The notes beneath the pieces were generated by a model. The model worked only from the letters and a program-made list of their open reading frames with translations, had not been told where the DNA came from and made no database searches. A DNA stretch of 64,000 bases. Origin: Zygnema cylindricum. Lineage: Eukaryota; Streptophyta; Zygnematophyceae; Zygnematales; Zygnemataceae. Position numbers and translations under genes: made by a program. Positions 21,117 to 31,800 of the stretch are shown here, one piece after another. The stretch spans positions 1 to 64,000 of the forward strand of contig JBBHKE010001808.1 of the NCBI GenBank assembly GCA_037447655.1, in the 5' to 3' direction. How positions within the stretch are numbered: the stretch's first letter is position 1; each line of letters starts with the position of its first letter.

Positions 21117-23107
21117 CGTTATGAGATTGTCATTAAGAATCCTTATCTTCTCATGGGAAAAATATGTTTATTGGGCGGATATGGTAAAGACTTACTTCAT
21201 GAATGTTAACCTTTTGGATATTTTGGATGGTTTCCTAAATGAATCAGATCCATCTTGGTCTAAGAACAATACACAGCCTCGGTGTATTCTAAAATTCTAT
21301 ATATATTTGAGGACTTGGCTATGTCTCGGATCAAAATGAAAAAGGCAATAGACATCTGGAAATCTCTTAAAAATGAGTATGAAAAATATAATTTCCAAGA
21401 AAAACTTCTATTGGTTGGAAAGAGTTGGGACTATAAGTACACTGGCGGCACAATAGCTGAGTATGGTAACAAGTTTCGTATTCTTATCGATGCACATGCT
21501 TGTGTAGGTGGCACATTTCCTTTTTTCGACAAGCTACATTGCTAATGAGAGGTCTCCCTAGTAGTATGAAAGGAGCTTATACCATGGTCAAACAAAAAGA
21601 TAAGGCTAGCTGGACTTTATAGTTAGCAATTAGTATTTTACTAGAGGAGGAAACTACGTCTAAAATTCTCACTTCTGAGAAAGTACAAGCTTACAATACA
21701 GACTTTGAGACAAAGGGTCAATTAATCAACAAAGAAATCAGTTTAATAAATAGAAAAACCATTTTAAACAATTTAATCAAGGAGGAAAGTGACTGTCTTA
21801 TAAGAATTGTTTGTATTGTAATGAAAGTGGTCAAGGATATAAGTACTTTTATAAGTTGAAAAATGTTAATGAAACAGGTTTATACAGGCCGGGATGTCAG
21901 CAAAGCCAATTTACCCAAAGCTTCACGAGACATGCACCTCGAGGAAATGCACTATTTTCTGCATTTTCATCAAACCAGGTGGAGTCCCTAAATCTTTCCG
22001 AGGAGGAAGAGGCGGATTTTTTTGTTATGTCTGCGGCAATGGACGACCCAAATGATACTGGTTGGATAATGGATACAGGAGCGTTAGCTTATATGTTTTA
22101 GAACAAGGCAATCTTTAAAAATCTGAAACTAATACATGAGATAAATATTTACTATGCATGTGGAATGAGTGTATAGACTTGTTATATAGGTGATGTATCC
22201 TTACCAGCTGACATAGATGGCCAGCAGTTCAAAGGACTCTTCGTAATGTCATATTTGTCCGAGAATTTAAGAAAAATTTGTTTTCTACTTCTTTGGTAGA
22301 AAGTAAATGCTTTGAGGTTAATTTGAAACATGGTCATTAGGTTGTTAGCAAAAATGGCAAAGTCGGAGTCACACGCATTAGAGATGACAACAAAATATAC
22401 TGTATGGATTCTGTTGACAATAAGAAAAATGACGTTCTGTATTCTAGTGCTTTGCATTCAGATGATTTGTGGCATAAAAGATTAGGCCATGTAATTTATG
22501 ATAGCTTGAGAAAGATGGTACATGCTGGCAAAATAGCAAGTGTCTCTATAACAAATCAGCTGGTTAAAACGTGTGATGGCTATGCATTAGGAAAAATACA
22601 TAGATTGACGTTCCCCAATGAGTTTGAACATCGGTCCACTAAACATTTACAACAAATCGGTCCACTAAACATTTACAACAAATTCATTCTGATGTTTTTG
22701 GTCTGCAAAGATACCATCTGTCGAGGGGATGAAATATATGGTCACTCTTAAAGATGATTTTTCTCGGTTTACAAAGGTATATTTCATGAAGGAAAATAGT
22801 GAAGTGTTTGGTCACTTCAAACACTATAAAGTTTCGGTTGACAACTACATAATCTGCCGATTTTACAACTCAGATCGGACAACGGTGGGGAATATACATC
22901 GAAGAAATTAGAAAACTTTTTACTCCAAGAAGGTATTACACATAAGTTGACTGTTTCTTATTCCCCGAAACAGAATGGAGTATCAAAGATATTAAATAGA
23001 ACCCGCACAGAGAGCTCTAAGTCAATGCTTGCTAATAAAGATGTGGATCCGAAATTTTGGGCTAAGGCCCTAAATTGGGCTGTCTATATTACGAATAGAT
23101 TAAGGTC
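21117..23107 (+). pseudogene. C-family copia gag, protease and integrase (decayed)
   Basis: The Gag region has YVYWADMV, NLLDILDG and IKMKKAIDIWKSL blocks in shifting frames. A nucleocapsid knuckle near 21811 reads YCNESGQGYKYF, with the zinc-binding His changed to Tyr. The protease motif is WIMDTGALAYM (22064-22097). A GAG-pre-integrase block (DLWHKRLGHVIYDSLRKMVH) and integrase follow, ending MLANKDVDPKFWAKALNWAV. A 26-bp unit is tandemly duplicated at 22631-22682. Integrase is interrupted at 23112 by a solo LTR and resumes at 24331. Many stops: not functional. Confidence 0.85.
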
Positions 23108-23112
23108 AAGAT

Positions 23113-24330
23113 TGAAATTCGATGGGTTCTATTCCCTCACAAAATTCGCAGATCCAAAGAACCTTATCTAGATAGTGTCGAATCCAAGTTGTTTCAAACC
23201 CAAATGACTAACACCTTGACAGTTAAAACCCCAAAGAAACTTCACCTTTGTGACACCTCAGTGAAATAACACTTTATGTGTGCTCAGTTCCACCTTAGAA
23301 TACAAAGTTAGAATATGAGTTTTGGATAACATTTCCAACTTTGAATTTCCCTTAAAAATGCAACCACCCTGGCAGGAAAAAACTCTCACCGACTACACCC
23401 TTTTGTAGCTTGGAATCCCTTGAGTAGGTAGTAAAAAGAATCACTGAAAATGTTTTACTGAATTAATAGTTATGGCTGGCCAAAATTTGGCTTTTATATA
23501 AGATGCTCTATGGGAGAGGCGGCTACCCACTAGAAATATTCTAAGTCCTAAAAGTCCTCGTAAGCCCTCTAGTACTGAGGTACAAACAAATCACAAGAGT
23601 GTACTGTACAAGAAAGTATAGGTGCGTGAGTACTTTTTGTACGGTCGATGTACCACATCCCAATAATGCGACCTTTGTCACATCCGGATTTCTTGTCTTG
23701 CGCTCCAAAGATTTCGTGAACCCGTATGAAGTTAACACGTGTCATCCGGAGTGGCGGCGTCCGCAAACCACCAAATTGTCTTTTCTACGAAGGCGGTGCT
23801 AACAACGGCCGTCCAATTGAATCGACTTTTAATACGAACCCTCGAAACAAATGTCATTAGCATTTGTTCCGTTGGATACTTAAAGTACATTTGTTTTTAT
23901 GCCCTACAAACGGTAATGTTGTTAAATGGAAATCCTACAAGTAATCATATAAATATCTATCAAACCCGATACATCGTAGCATTGGTCTTAGACCCAACGG
24001 CTAAAGCTATCGGCTATAGGTGGTTTGACAAAAGGTAGGTAGCAGGATAAAATCTTGGGTCCGTCAAATATCATTTTGGTAAAACTATCATTATCTACTT
24101 CTATATCTTTGGAGAGCCCAGGCAACCATGACTCTAGCTCTCTTTCCACCCTTTAGTGACTACAACACGTGCGGGGGCTTTGAGAAGGGGGCTTCGAGAA
24201 GGGGGTTAGAGGCAGACTGTCTTCGCTCTTTTTCTACAAGTGTGGGGGTTGGGAGAACGGAGTAAGAGGCAGAGTGTCTTTGCTCTTTTTCTATCCTAAT
24301 ATATGCCTAGAAAATACTGAAATATCAACA
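23113..24330 (-). mobile_element. D-related solo LTR inserted in C integrase
   Basis: Begins TGAAATTC and ends ATATCAACA, 1218 bp. It is flanked by perfect 5-bp duplications AAGAT (23108-23112 and 24331-24335). Removing it rejoins the integrase sequence. It shares the GGGAGAGGCGGCTACC block and layout with the D LTRs, in the same minus orientation. No internal domain remains, so it is a solo LTR left by LTR-LTR recombination. Confidence 0.85.
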
Positions 24331-25251
24331 AAGATCAGTAGAGACTACACCAAATGAAGTTTAGACTGACAAGAAACCTGATGTTAGTCATTATAAAGTC
24401 TTTAGTAGTAAATGCTTCATTTTAGATAATTTAAAAGGTAGATGGAAAATGGATCCTAAAGGTTTACCGGGTATTCTGCTAGGATATGATGATCACTCTA
24501 AAGGATATCAGGTCTATGTTCTTCAAAAGTAATGGATAGTTGTGGCTCGAAATAACGTTGTGAAAGATGAACTTGATTTGGTAGATTTATTCACACTGAT
24601 AGAAGTACACAAAAAGGAAAAAGAAACAGGAAAAATTACAGGAATATAGGAACGGACGGAACCACAGACAAGGAAAGAATGCGAGGGATGCTTCGATCTC
24701 AGCCTAGAAAATTCCAGGGAAAAAAAAGATCCAGTAGTTTACTACAAGCAAGTAATCACTCTGCCTACTCGATAGCCTCAAGGGAGCCTCTAACTATCCA
24801 GGAGGCCTTCTCATCACGGGAGCGGAATCACTGGATTAATGCAACAAGCAATGAAATGACGTTAATGATGGAAGCTCAGACATGGTAGCTTGTGGATCTT
24901 CCTCATGAACAAAAATCAATTGGCACCAAATGGGTATTCAAGGTGAAGTTAAACCCTGATAATACTATTGAACGATAAAAGGCTAAACTTGGGGCAAAAG
25001 GGTAAAATTAAAAAGAAGGAATTGATTTTGAAGAAACATTTTCTCCAGTTGTAAGATTTCTTATATTTACGATTTTGTTGTCCGTAGCTGCTGGAGAAGA
25101 TATGGAAATACATCAAACGGATGTAAAAATGGCCTTTTTGCATGGAGAATTAGAAGAGAATATTTATATACAACAGCCTGAGATGCATGCGGAACTAGAA
25201 AAAGAGCATTTGGTGTGCAAACTGCTAAAATCTTTGTATGGCGTGAGATGT
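24331..25251 (+). pseudogene. C-family integrase end and reverse transcriptase (N part)
   Basis: Resumes after the solo LTR with VETTPNEV and VSHYKVFSSKCFILDN, then GILLGYDDHSKGYQVYV. RT starts with REPLTIQEAFSSRERNHW, followed by TKWVFKVKLNPDNTIE and MEIHQTDVKMAFLHGELEEN. It stops after KLLKSLYG, where the TRIM element begins (25252). In-frame stops occur. RT of this element appears to continue at 34673 beyond the A-family array. Confidence 0.85.
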
Positions 25252-25303
25252 TGTTGATTTCCAAGAAATCCGAGATTCGGCATGTCTCACACTTAGGAAA
25301 ATT

Positions 25304-25374
25304 GAGCCGGCCAGGGTTCAAACCTGGGACCTTTCACAATAGCTGCGAACGCACTACCACTGTGCCACCAGCTC
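25304..25374 (-). tRNA. tRNA-like cloverleaf in the TRIM LTR (left copy)
   Basis: On the minus strand the 71 nt fold as a 7-bp acceptor stem (GAGCTGG with CCGGCTC), D stem GCAC/GTGC, anticodon stem TTCGC/GTGAA, five-base variable region and T stem CCAGG/CCTGG with a 7-nt loop. The A box is TGGCACAGTGGTAG and the B box GGTTTGAACCC. Position 33 is G rather than U and no CCA is encoded, so it is probably not a translating tRNA. A TTTT run lies 3 nt downstream, a Pol III terminator. Confidence 0.55.
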
Positions 25375-25587
25375 GATGTAGAGACTGGCGGGTCCGTACC
25401 CTTTTCTTACGGGCGGCTCGAGTATGTATATTCCATATTCTACCCCGTATTGAACCGGCTTCACGTGCCAATCCAACACCCCCCCTCACAGAAAAGCCGG
25501 TCAAACCATCCGATATCCGGCTGGCTCCGATATCATGTTGATTTACAAGAAATCTGGGATTCGGCATGTCCCACACTTGGGAAAATT

Positions 25588-25658
25588 GAGCCGCCCAGGG
25601 TTCGAACATGGGACCTTTCACTTCAGCTGTGAACCCACTACCACTGTGCCACCAGCTT
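25588..25658 (-). tRNA. tRNA-like cloverleaf in the TRIM LTR (right copy)
   Basis: Same 71-nt unit in the other LTR. B box GGTTCGAAC is intact in the loop, and the anticodon stem is TTCAC/GTGAA, fully paired. The acceptor stem has two mismatches and the T stem one. This copy has decayed more than the left copy and the solo LTR at 43620. Confidence 0.45.
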
Positions 25659-25762
25659 GATGTAGAGACTGGCGGGTCCGTACCCTTTTCTTACGGGCGG
25701 CTCGAGTATGGATATTCCATATTCTACCCCGTATTGAACCGGCGTCACGTGCCAATCCAATA

Positions 25763-28515
25763 GGTTTATGAAACTTTTGCAACTCATTCATTCTGATGTT
25801 TTTGGCCGTGCAAAGGTACCATCTGTCGAGGGGATGAAATATATAGTTACGTTTACACATGTTTTTTCAAGGTTTACTAAGGTCTACTTCAGGAAAGAAA
25901 AGAGTGAAGTCTTCACTCATTTTCAACACTACAAAGTGTGGGCGGAGAAACTACACGGTCTGCCAATTTTGGAGCTCAGATCGGACAATGGCGGGGAATA
26001 TACGTCAAAAGAGTTTGAAAACTTCTTAATCAAGGAAGGTATCAGTCACAAACAAATTGTTCCATACTCACCGTAGCAGAATGGGGTCTCAAAAAGACTA
26101 AATAGAACCATCACGGAAAGCTCTAGGTCCATGCTTGCAGATAAAAACGTAGATCCGAAATTATGGGCTGAAGCATTAAATTGTGACTTTATATCAAAAA
26201 TAGGATAGGTTCAAGATCAGTAGAAACCACTCCGTATGAAATCTGGACGGGTAGAAAGGCGGATGTCAGTCATTTCAGAGTCTTTGGAAGTAAATGCTTT
26301 ATTTTGGATACGTCGAATGATAGATGGAAAATGGAACCTAAGGGATTGCCGGGCATTTTATTAGGATACGATGATCACTCTAAAGGTTATAGAGTATTTG
26401 TTTTTGAGAGATAGAAAATCATTGTAGCAAGGAACATCGTTGTCAAAGATGAACTAGACTCGATAGACCTATTTAAAATGACAGAGCAGCAGAAGAAGCA
26501 AAAAATACAGAAATATGTCATTTTAGATAGCATCCATAATATAGTCCCATAGATGCAAAATTCACCAGTGGTAACGCCAACATCGTAGCATAATCGAGTT
26601 CCACAACAAGTTCGTTTCGAAGCGCAACAACAACAGTCACTGCCTACGGATCACAACCAGCACAATAAGCGCAATGCACGAGATCCAACAATTTCTGCCT
26701 CAGAATTTCCGGGGGGAAAAATATCTAGTAGCCGCCTGCAAGCAAGTTCTCACTTTGCCTACTCAGCATCCTCAAGGGAGCCTTTGACCATCCGGGAAGC
26801 CTTCTCCTCACCGGAGCGGCATCACTGGATTGAGGCGGCAAACGCTGAAATGCAGTCGATCATGGAGGCTCAAACATGGGAGCTTGTGGACCTTCCTCCG
26901 GATCAAAAAGCGATCGGCAACAAATGGGTATTCAAGGTGAAGTTAAATCCAGATAATACCATTGAACGATACAAGGCAAGACTTGTGGCAAAGGGATATA
27001 ATCAAAAAGGAAGGAATTGACTATGAAGAAACATTTTCTCTTGTTGTAAGATTTCCGTCAGTTAGGATTTTGCTATCTCTAGCTGCTATAGGAAATATGG
27101 AAATACATCAGATGGATGTAAAGACGGCCTTTTTGCATGGAGAACTAGAGGAAACCATTTACATGCAACAACCTGAAATATATGCAGAACCAAGAAAATA
27201 GCATTTAGTATGCAAACTGCTAAAATCTTTGTACGGCCTAAAACATGCCCCAAGGCAATAGAATCTAAAACTTGATGACCTTAACTGGCTTAGGATTTAA
27301 AAGATAAGTTCTGATAACTCTGTCTTTGTAATAAAGAGTGAGGATAGAATGGTGTATATAGCGGTATACGTAGATGATTTATTATTAGTTAGCAGATCAA
27401 TGGCTGAAATTAACAAAATTAAAAATGCTTTAAAATCACGGTTCGAGATGAAAGACCTCGGTGAGGCAAAATATATTTTGGGTATCCAAGTAGAGAAGGA
27501 CAAGAAAAACAGATTGATGAAATTGACTCAAAATGAGGCTATTGGAAACATGTTAGATGAATATGGAATGTGGGGGGCAAAAGGATGTCTAACTCCAATG
27601 GAATTTCGGCATAAGTTAGAGGGGGAAGAAACACAACCTGGTGTTATTGTCAGTGAAATTTTTGATTCAGGGGAGGATGATTCTATAACACTGATACCTT
27701 ACAGACACATAGTGGGAAGTTTAATATATTTCATGAACTGTACCCGTCGGGATATCGCTGCTGCAGTTGGGGTACTTAGTTAAAGTCTGGAGAATCTGAG
27801 GAAATCTGACCGTGATGCAGCAAGAAGAGTGTTAAGATACTTGGCAAGAATCAAAGACCTCAAACTCACACTAGGCGGAAGAGAAGTGAAGCTGCAAACA
27901 TGGAGTGATGCAAGCTATGGCGATATGCCAAGTCGAAAATCCACCACGGGATTCGTTCTCCAAATTGGGAACGGGACTTGCTGTTGGAGCAGCAAACTTC
28001 AAAAGGTCACGTCACAATCGAGGATGGAGTCAGAATATATGGCAATGAGCTCGGCCCTGAAAGAACTCCTATGGGTGAAATCCATGTTGCAAGAATTGGG
28101 ATACATGCAGGTTGGTCCACAAGTGATCTGGTGTGATAATCAGGCTGCCATTGCCATTGCTTCTAACCCAAGTCACCACTTCAAAAGCAAGCATATAGAT
28201 GTAAGATTACACTTTGTAAAGGAAAAAGTTTTCTCTAGAGTGATTAAATTATGCTATTTGACAGATACAAAAATGGTTGCTAATATGCTCACTAAAGCTC
28301 TTCCTGCTCCTAAGCTGAAGTACTGTAAAGACGCAGTGGGATTAAGTGAATAGGTGAGTTGCTTCACTGCTATATTGCCATGCTGCGCTAGTCCAATAAC
28401 GAGAACGTAGTGGGAAAAAGTGACTTGTTTAAATTGCTACGTTGCTATGCTCTGATGCTGCGCTAATTCGACATCCAAGCTGCGCTAGCATACTGAGTCT
28501 AAAGCTTTAGGGGAG
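25763..28515 (+). pseudogene. A-family copia unit A0: integrase, RT, RNase H
   Basis: Starts within integrase (LIHSDVFG, LRSDNGGEYTSKEFENF); the usual catalytic Glu region reads QNGVSKRLNR, with Glu replaced by Lys after a stop. VSHFRVFGSKCFILD, RT (KAIGNKWVFKVKLNPDNT, MEIHQMDVKTAFLHGELEET, VYIAVYVDDLLLVS) and RNase H (SDASYGDMPSRKS, RMESEYMAMSSALKELLWVK, CDNQAAIAIASN) follow. Stops and shifts interrupt it, although RNase H 27829-28353 is open. It is very similar to 31000-33556. gag and protease were lost at the TRIM junction. It ends in polypurine tract TTTAGGGGAG before LTR A1. Confidence 0.85.
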
Positions 28516-29468
28516 TGTTGTTTTTGGAAAGCTTTAAGTCTCAACAAATTTATAGGACGGCGAAAAAAAGATCTATTGCGACTTGCGTCGTCAATTGAAG
28601 CATAGTGCAGGTTTTTGAATGGTACCGACAACGCAGCTGCAACGCAGATGGAACAAGCGCAGCTGCAGTTATTTTTGATATGGCTTGTACGGACGAACGC
28701 AACTTCCAACGCAATGGGACAAACGCAACTGCGGACATTTTGGTATAAGACAACGCAGTTGCTACGCAACATGACAAACGCAGTTGCGGCAGTTTTCGGT
28801 ATGGGATAGCGCAGCTGCTACGAAGCTGCAGATATTGAATGTGATCAAGAATCAAGCAGCGCTGCTACGGTTGATATGAATCAAGTCAACGAACGAGATT
28901 CATAAGAGAATAATTAAGTAACTCAACAGCCGGATGGACGTACCCAGACAATTGTCACTAAGCTAGGCGACCAGTATTTGAACAAATCACCTGTATAGGA
29001 CTCTCAGTAATATTGTTTGTACAGTTAAAGATTAATTAAAGCGTGATTAGGTGCACTTAGACCTTAGTGGCAGTTTAGTTCTTTTGGACGTATCTTTTAG
29101 GAACACTTATATCGGCGGTACAACACTATATAGTAGGAAAAGAGAGTGAAGAGCGTAAGACTTATGACGTAGAACATTTTATGTATCGAGACTTCGAGAC
29201 TGTGTAATCTGTAGACTGTTTTTGGGAAACTTTTGAGTTGCATATCTTGGTGTTGGATCAATTGAGCTTAAACTTTGGGAGTTGTCAGTCTTTGTTATAT
29301 TCTATATTGTGGTATAGTTTGAAGCAGTTTGGTTCATTGTATCAGATTTGGTGAGCTGTAGAAAACAACTGTTAAAAAGGATTCTTGATAAGCTTCCGTA
29401 AGTGATATTATGTCTACTTCCACTACTACTGCTGATGCTCCACCTGCTCCTGTGGTCGTAGAACAACA
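28516..29468 (+). mobile_element. A-family copia LTR A1 (shared between two units)
   Basis: 953 bp, TGTTGTTTTTGG...GAACAACA. A polypurine tract lies on its left and a primer site relic (GTTTATGAGCCTGTC) on its right, so it joins A0 and A1 as one shared LTR. U3 holds degenerate ~60-bp repeats rich in CGCAGCTGC and ACGCAACTGCGG (28620-28830). A Gag start codon lies at 29410, 59 bp before the LTR end. Confidence 0.85.
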
Positions 29469-30380
29469 GTTTATGAGCCTGTCATCAAGAATTCCTATTT
29501 TCTCGGGAGAAAAATACATGTATTGGGCGGATATGGTGGAAACACACTTCGAAAATGTTAATCTTTTGGATATTTTGGATGGTTCACTCGCGGAATTGGA
29601 TCCGTCTTGGTCAAAGAAAAATTCGCAAGCTCGATCAATTTTGAAATTCTGTATTTCAGAAGAATTGGCTATATCACAATAAAAATGAAAAAGGCGATCG
29701 ATATCTGGAAATCTCTCAACGATGATTTTGAAAAGGCTAATGTTCAGGAAAAACTATTTTTGGCTGGACGAATTTGGGACTACAAATACACAAGTGGCAC
29801 AATGGCAGAATATTGTAATAAATTTTGAATACTAATAGACTCTCATGCTTGTGCAGGCGGATTTTTTCCTCAGTTTCAGCAGGTTCCTCTACTAATAAGG
29901 GGTCTTCCTAATACTATGAGAGCAGTGTCTGATAGGGTGAAACAAAAAGATAAAGCTAGCTGGACACTACAGTTAGCTATTAATTTGATATTGCAAGAGG
30001 AGGCAGATTCTAAAATTCTTAATGGTGAAAAACAAGTAGAAGCATTTAGCACAGAATTTGACAAAAAAAATCAGTTTAATCACAATTAGGATCAATTTAG
30101 ACAGTTTATTCAAGAGGAAATAGACAATCAGTCAATGCTTGTTTTTACTGTAATGAAAAAGGTCATGGATACAAATTCTGTCCTAAGCTTAAGAGAGCTA
30201 ATGAAACAGGTCTATATAGGCCTAGATGGCAGCAGAGCCAGTTTCATCAAGGCTTCACGGGATCATCACGACGAGGAAATGCCCTATTCTCGGCGTCTTC
30301 ATCTCATCACGACGAGTCTCTTTCACTCTCTAATGAGGAGGATGATGATCTATTTGCTATGGCGGCAGCGATGGAGGGCG
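29410..30380 (+). pseudogene. A1 copia Gag, start codon inside the LTR
   Basis: The frame from 29410 reads MSTSTTTADAPPAPVVVEQQ inside the LTR and continues through the primer site into SRIPIFSGEKYMYWADMVET and NLLDILDGSLAELDPSW. It stops at 29682 after a frameshift and continues in other frames (MKKAIDIWKSL, KLFLAGRIWDYKYTSGTMAE). The nucleocapsid knuckle CFYCNEKGHGYKFC (about 30139-30180) has perfect CX2CX4HX4C spacing. Gag packages the RNA in virus-like particles; this copy is broken by at least two shifts. Confidence 0.85.
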
Positions 30381-31800
30381 GGAAAGACAATGGATGGATA
30401 ATGGACACGGGAGCGTCGGCCAACATGTGTTGGAACAAGGCAGCTTTCAAAATTCTGAAATCAACACAAGAGAAAAATATCTATTATGCATGATGAATGA
30501 GTGTTCAAACGCAGGCTTTAGGTGATGTCTCCTTACTAGTTGATGTAGGGGGAAAGGCTGTTGAGAGAACTCTTCATAATGTTCTCTATGTTCTAGATTT
30601 TAAGAAAAATCTCTTCTCCACTTCTTTGGTAGAAAGTAAAGGGTTTGAGGTCAATTTGAAACATGGCAGGCAAGTTGTTAGCAAAAATGGGAAAATTGCA
30701 GTTACGGGAACAAGAAATGCCAGCAAAATGTATCGAATGAATTTGCCCGATAATAAAGAAAATGATGTTTTGTATTCCGGTGCACTATCCTCAGATGAGC
30801 TGTGGCATAAAAGGTTAGGCCATGTGAGTTATGATAGTATGAAAAAGATGGTTACTGCTGGTAAAATAGAAGGAGTCACATTGTCAAACCAGTCACCTAA
30901 AACGTGTGATGGGTGTGCACTAGGAAAAATACACAAATTACCGTTTCCTCAGGAGTTTGAACATAGGTCTATGAAACTTTTTCAACTCATTCATTCTGAT
31001 GTTTTCGGCCCTACAAAGGTTCCATCTGCCGTGGGGATGAAATATATGGTTACGTTTACCAATGATTTTTCAAGGTTTACTAAGATCTACTTCATGAAAG
31101 AAAAGAGTGAAGTCTTCACTCATTTTCAACACTACAAAGCGTGTGCGGAGAAACTACATGGTCTCCCAATTCTGGAGCTCAGATCGAACAATAGCGGAGA
31201 ATATACGTCAAAAGAGTTTGAAAACTTCTTACTCAAGGAAGGTATCAGTGAATAACTCATTGCTTCATACTCTCCGGAGCAGACTGGGGTCTCAGAAAGA
31301 CTAAATAGAACCATCACGGAAAGCTCTAAGTCCATGCTTGCAGATAAAAACGTAGATCCGAAATTATGGGCTGAAGCATTAAATTGTGACTTTATATCAA
31401 AAATAGGATAGGTTCAAGATCGGTAGAAATGACTCCGTATGAAATCTGGACGGGTAGAAAGGCGGATGTCAGTCATTTCAGAGTCTTTGGAAGTAAATGC
31501 TTTATTTTGGATACGTCGAATGATAGATGGAAAATGGAACCTAAGGGATTGCCGGGCATTTTATTAGGATACAAGATCACTCTAAAGGTTATAGAGTATT
31601 TGTTTTTGAGAGACAGAAAATCATTGTAGCAAGGAACATCGTTGTCAAAGATGAACTAGACTCGATAGACCTATTTAAAATGACAGAGCAGCAGAAGAAG
31701 CAAAAAATACAGGAATATGTCATTTTAGATAGCATCCATAATATAGTCCCATAGATGCAAAATTCACCAGTGGTAACGCCAACATCGGAGCATAATCGAG
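30381..31800 (+). pseudogene. A1 copia protease and integrase
   Basis: Protease motif WIMDTGASANMC at about 30393-30430. A 252-codon open frame from 30497 covers DVGGKAVERTLHNVLYVLD, the GAG-pre-integrase DELWHKRLGHVSYDSMKKMV, the CDGCALGK zinc-binding pair and the integrase core start LIHSDVFGPTK. The second catalytic Asp lies in LRSNNSGEYTS, where Asp has become Asn, and the frame stops at 31255. PEQTGVSERLNRTI keeps the catalytic Glu. The integrase C-terminal region (VSHFRVFGSKCFILDTSNDR) follows at about 31460. Inactive as it stands. Confidence 0.85.

Larger units (their letters stand above)
25252..25762 (-). mobile_element. TRIM retrotransposon with tRNA-like LTRs
   Basis: Two 227-bp direct repeats (25252-25478 and 25536-25762), roughly nine-tenths identical, surround 57 bp. 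On the minus strand each LTR starts TGTTGG (the rearranged right copy starts TATTGG) and ends AATCAACA. The internal piece opens TGATATCGGAGCCA, close to the tRNA-iMet site TGGTATCAGAGC, and closes with TGTGAGGGGGGG, a polypurine tract, directly before the 3' LTR. No coding space exists. These are the hallmarks of terminal-repeat retrotransposons in miniature. Each LTR contains a 71-nt tRNA-like cloverleaf. The left flank is C RT and the right flank is A-family integrase (junction near 25760), so the locus is rearranged and no target duplication is expected. Confidence 0.85.

Noticed and set aside
25304-25374. Bona fide tRNA gene
   Set aside because: The cloverleaf is good, but U33 is missing, the anticodon differs among copies, and the unit is embedded in an LTR with TG/CA ends and a target duplication.
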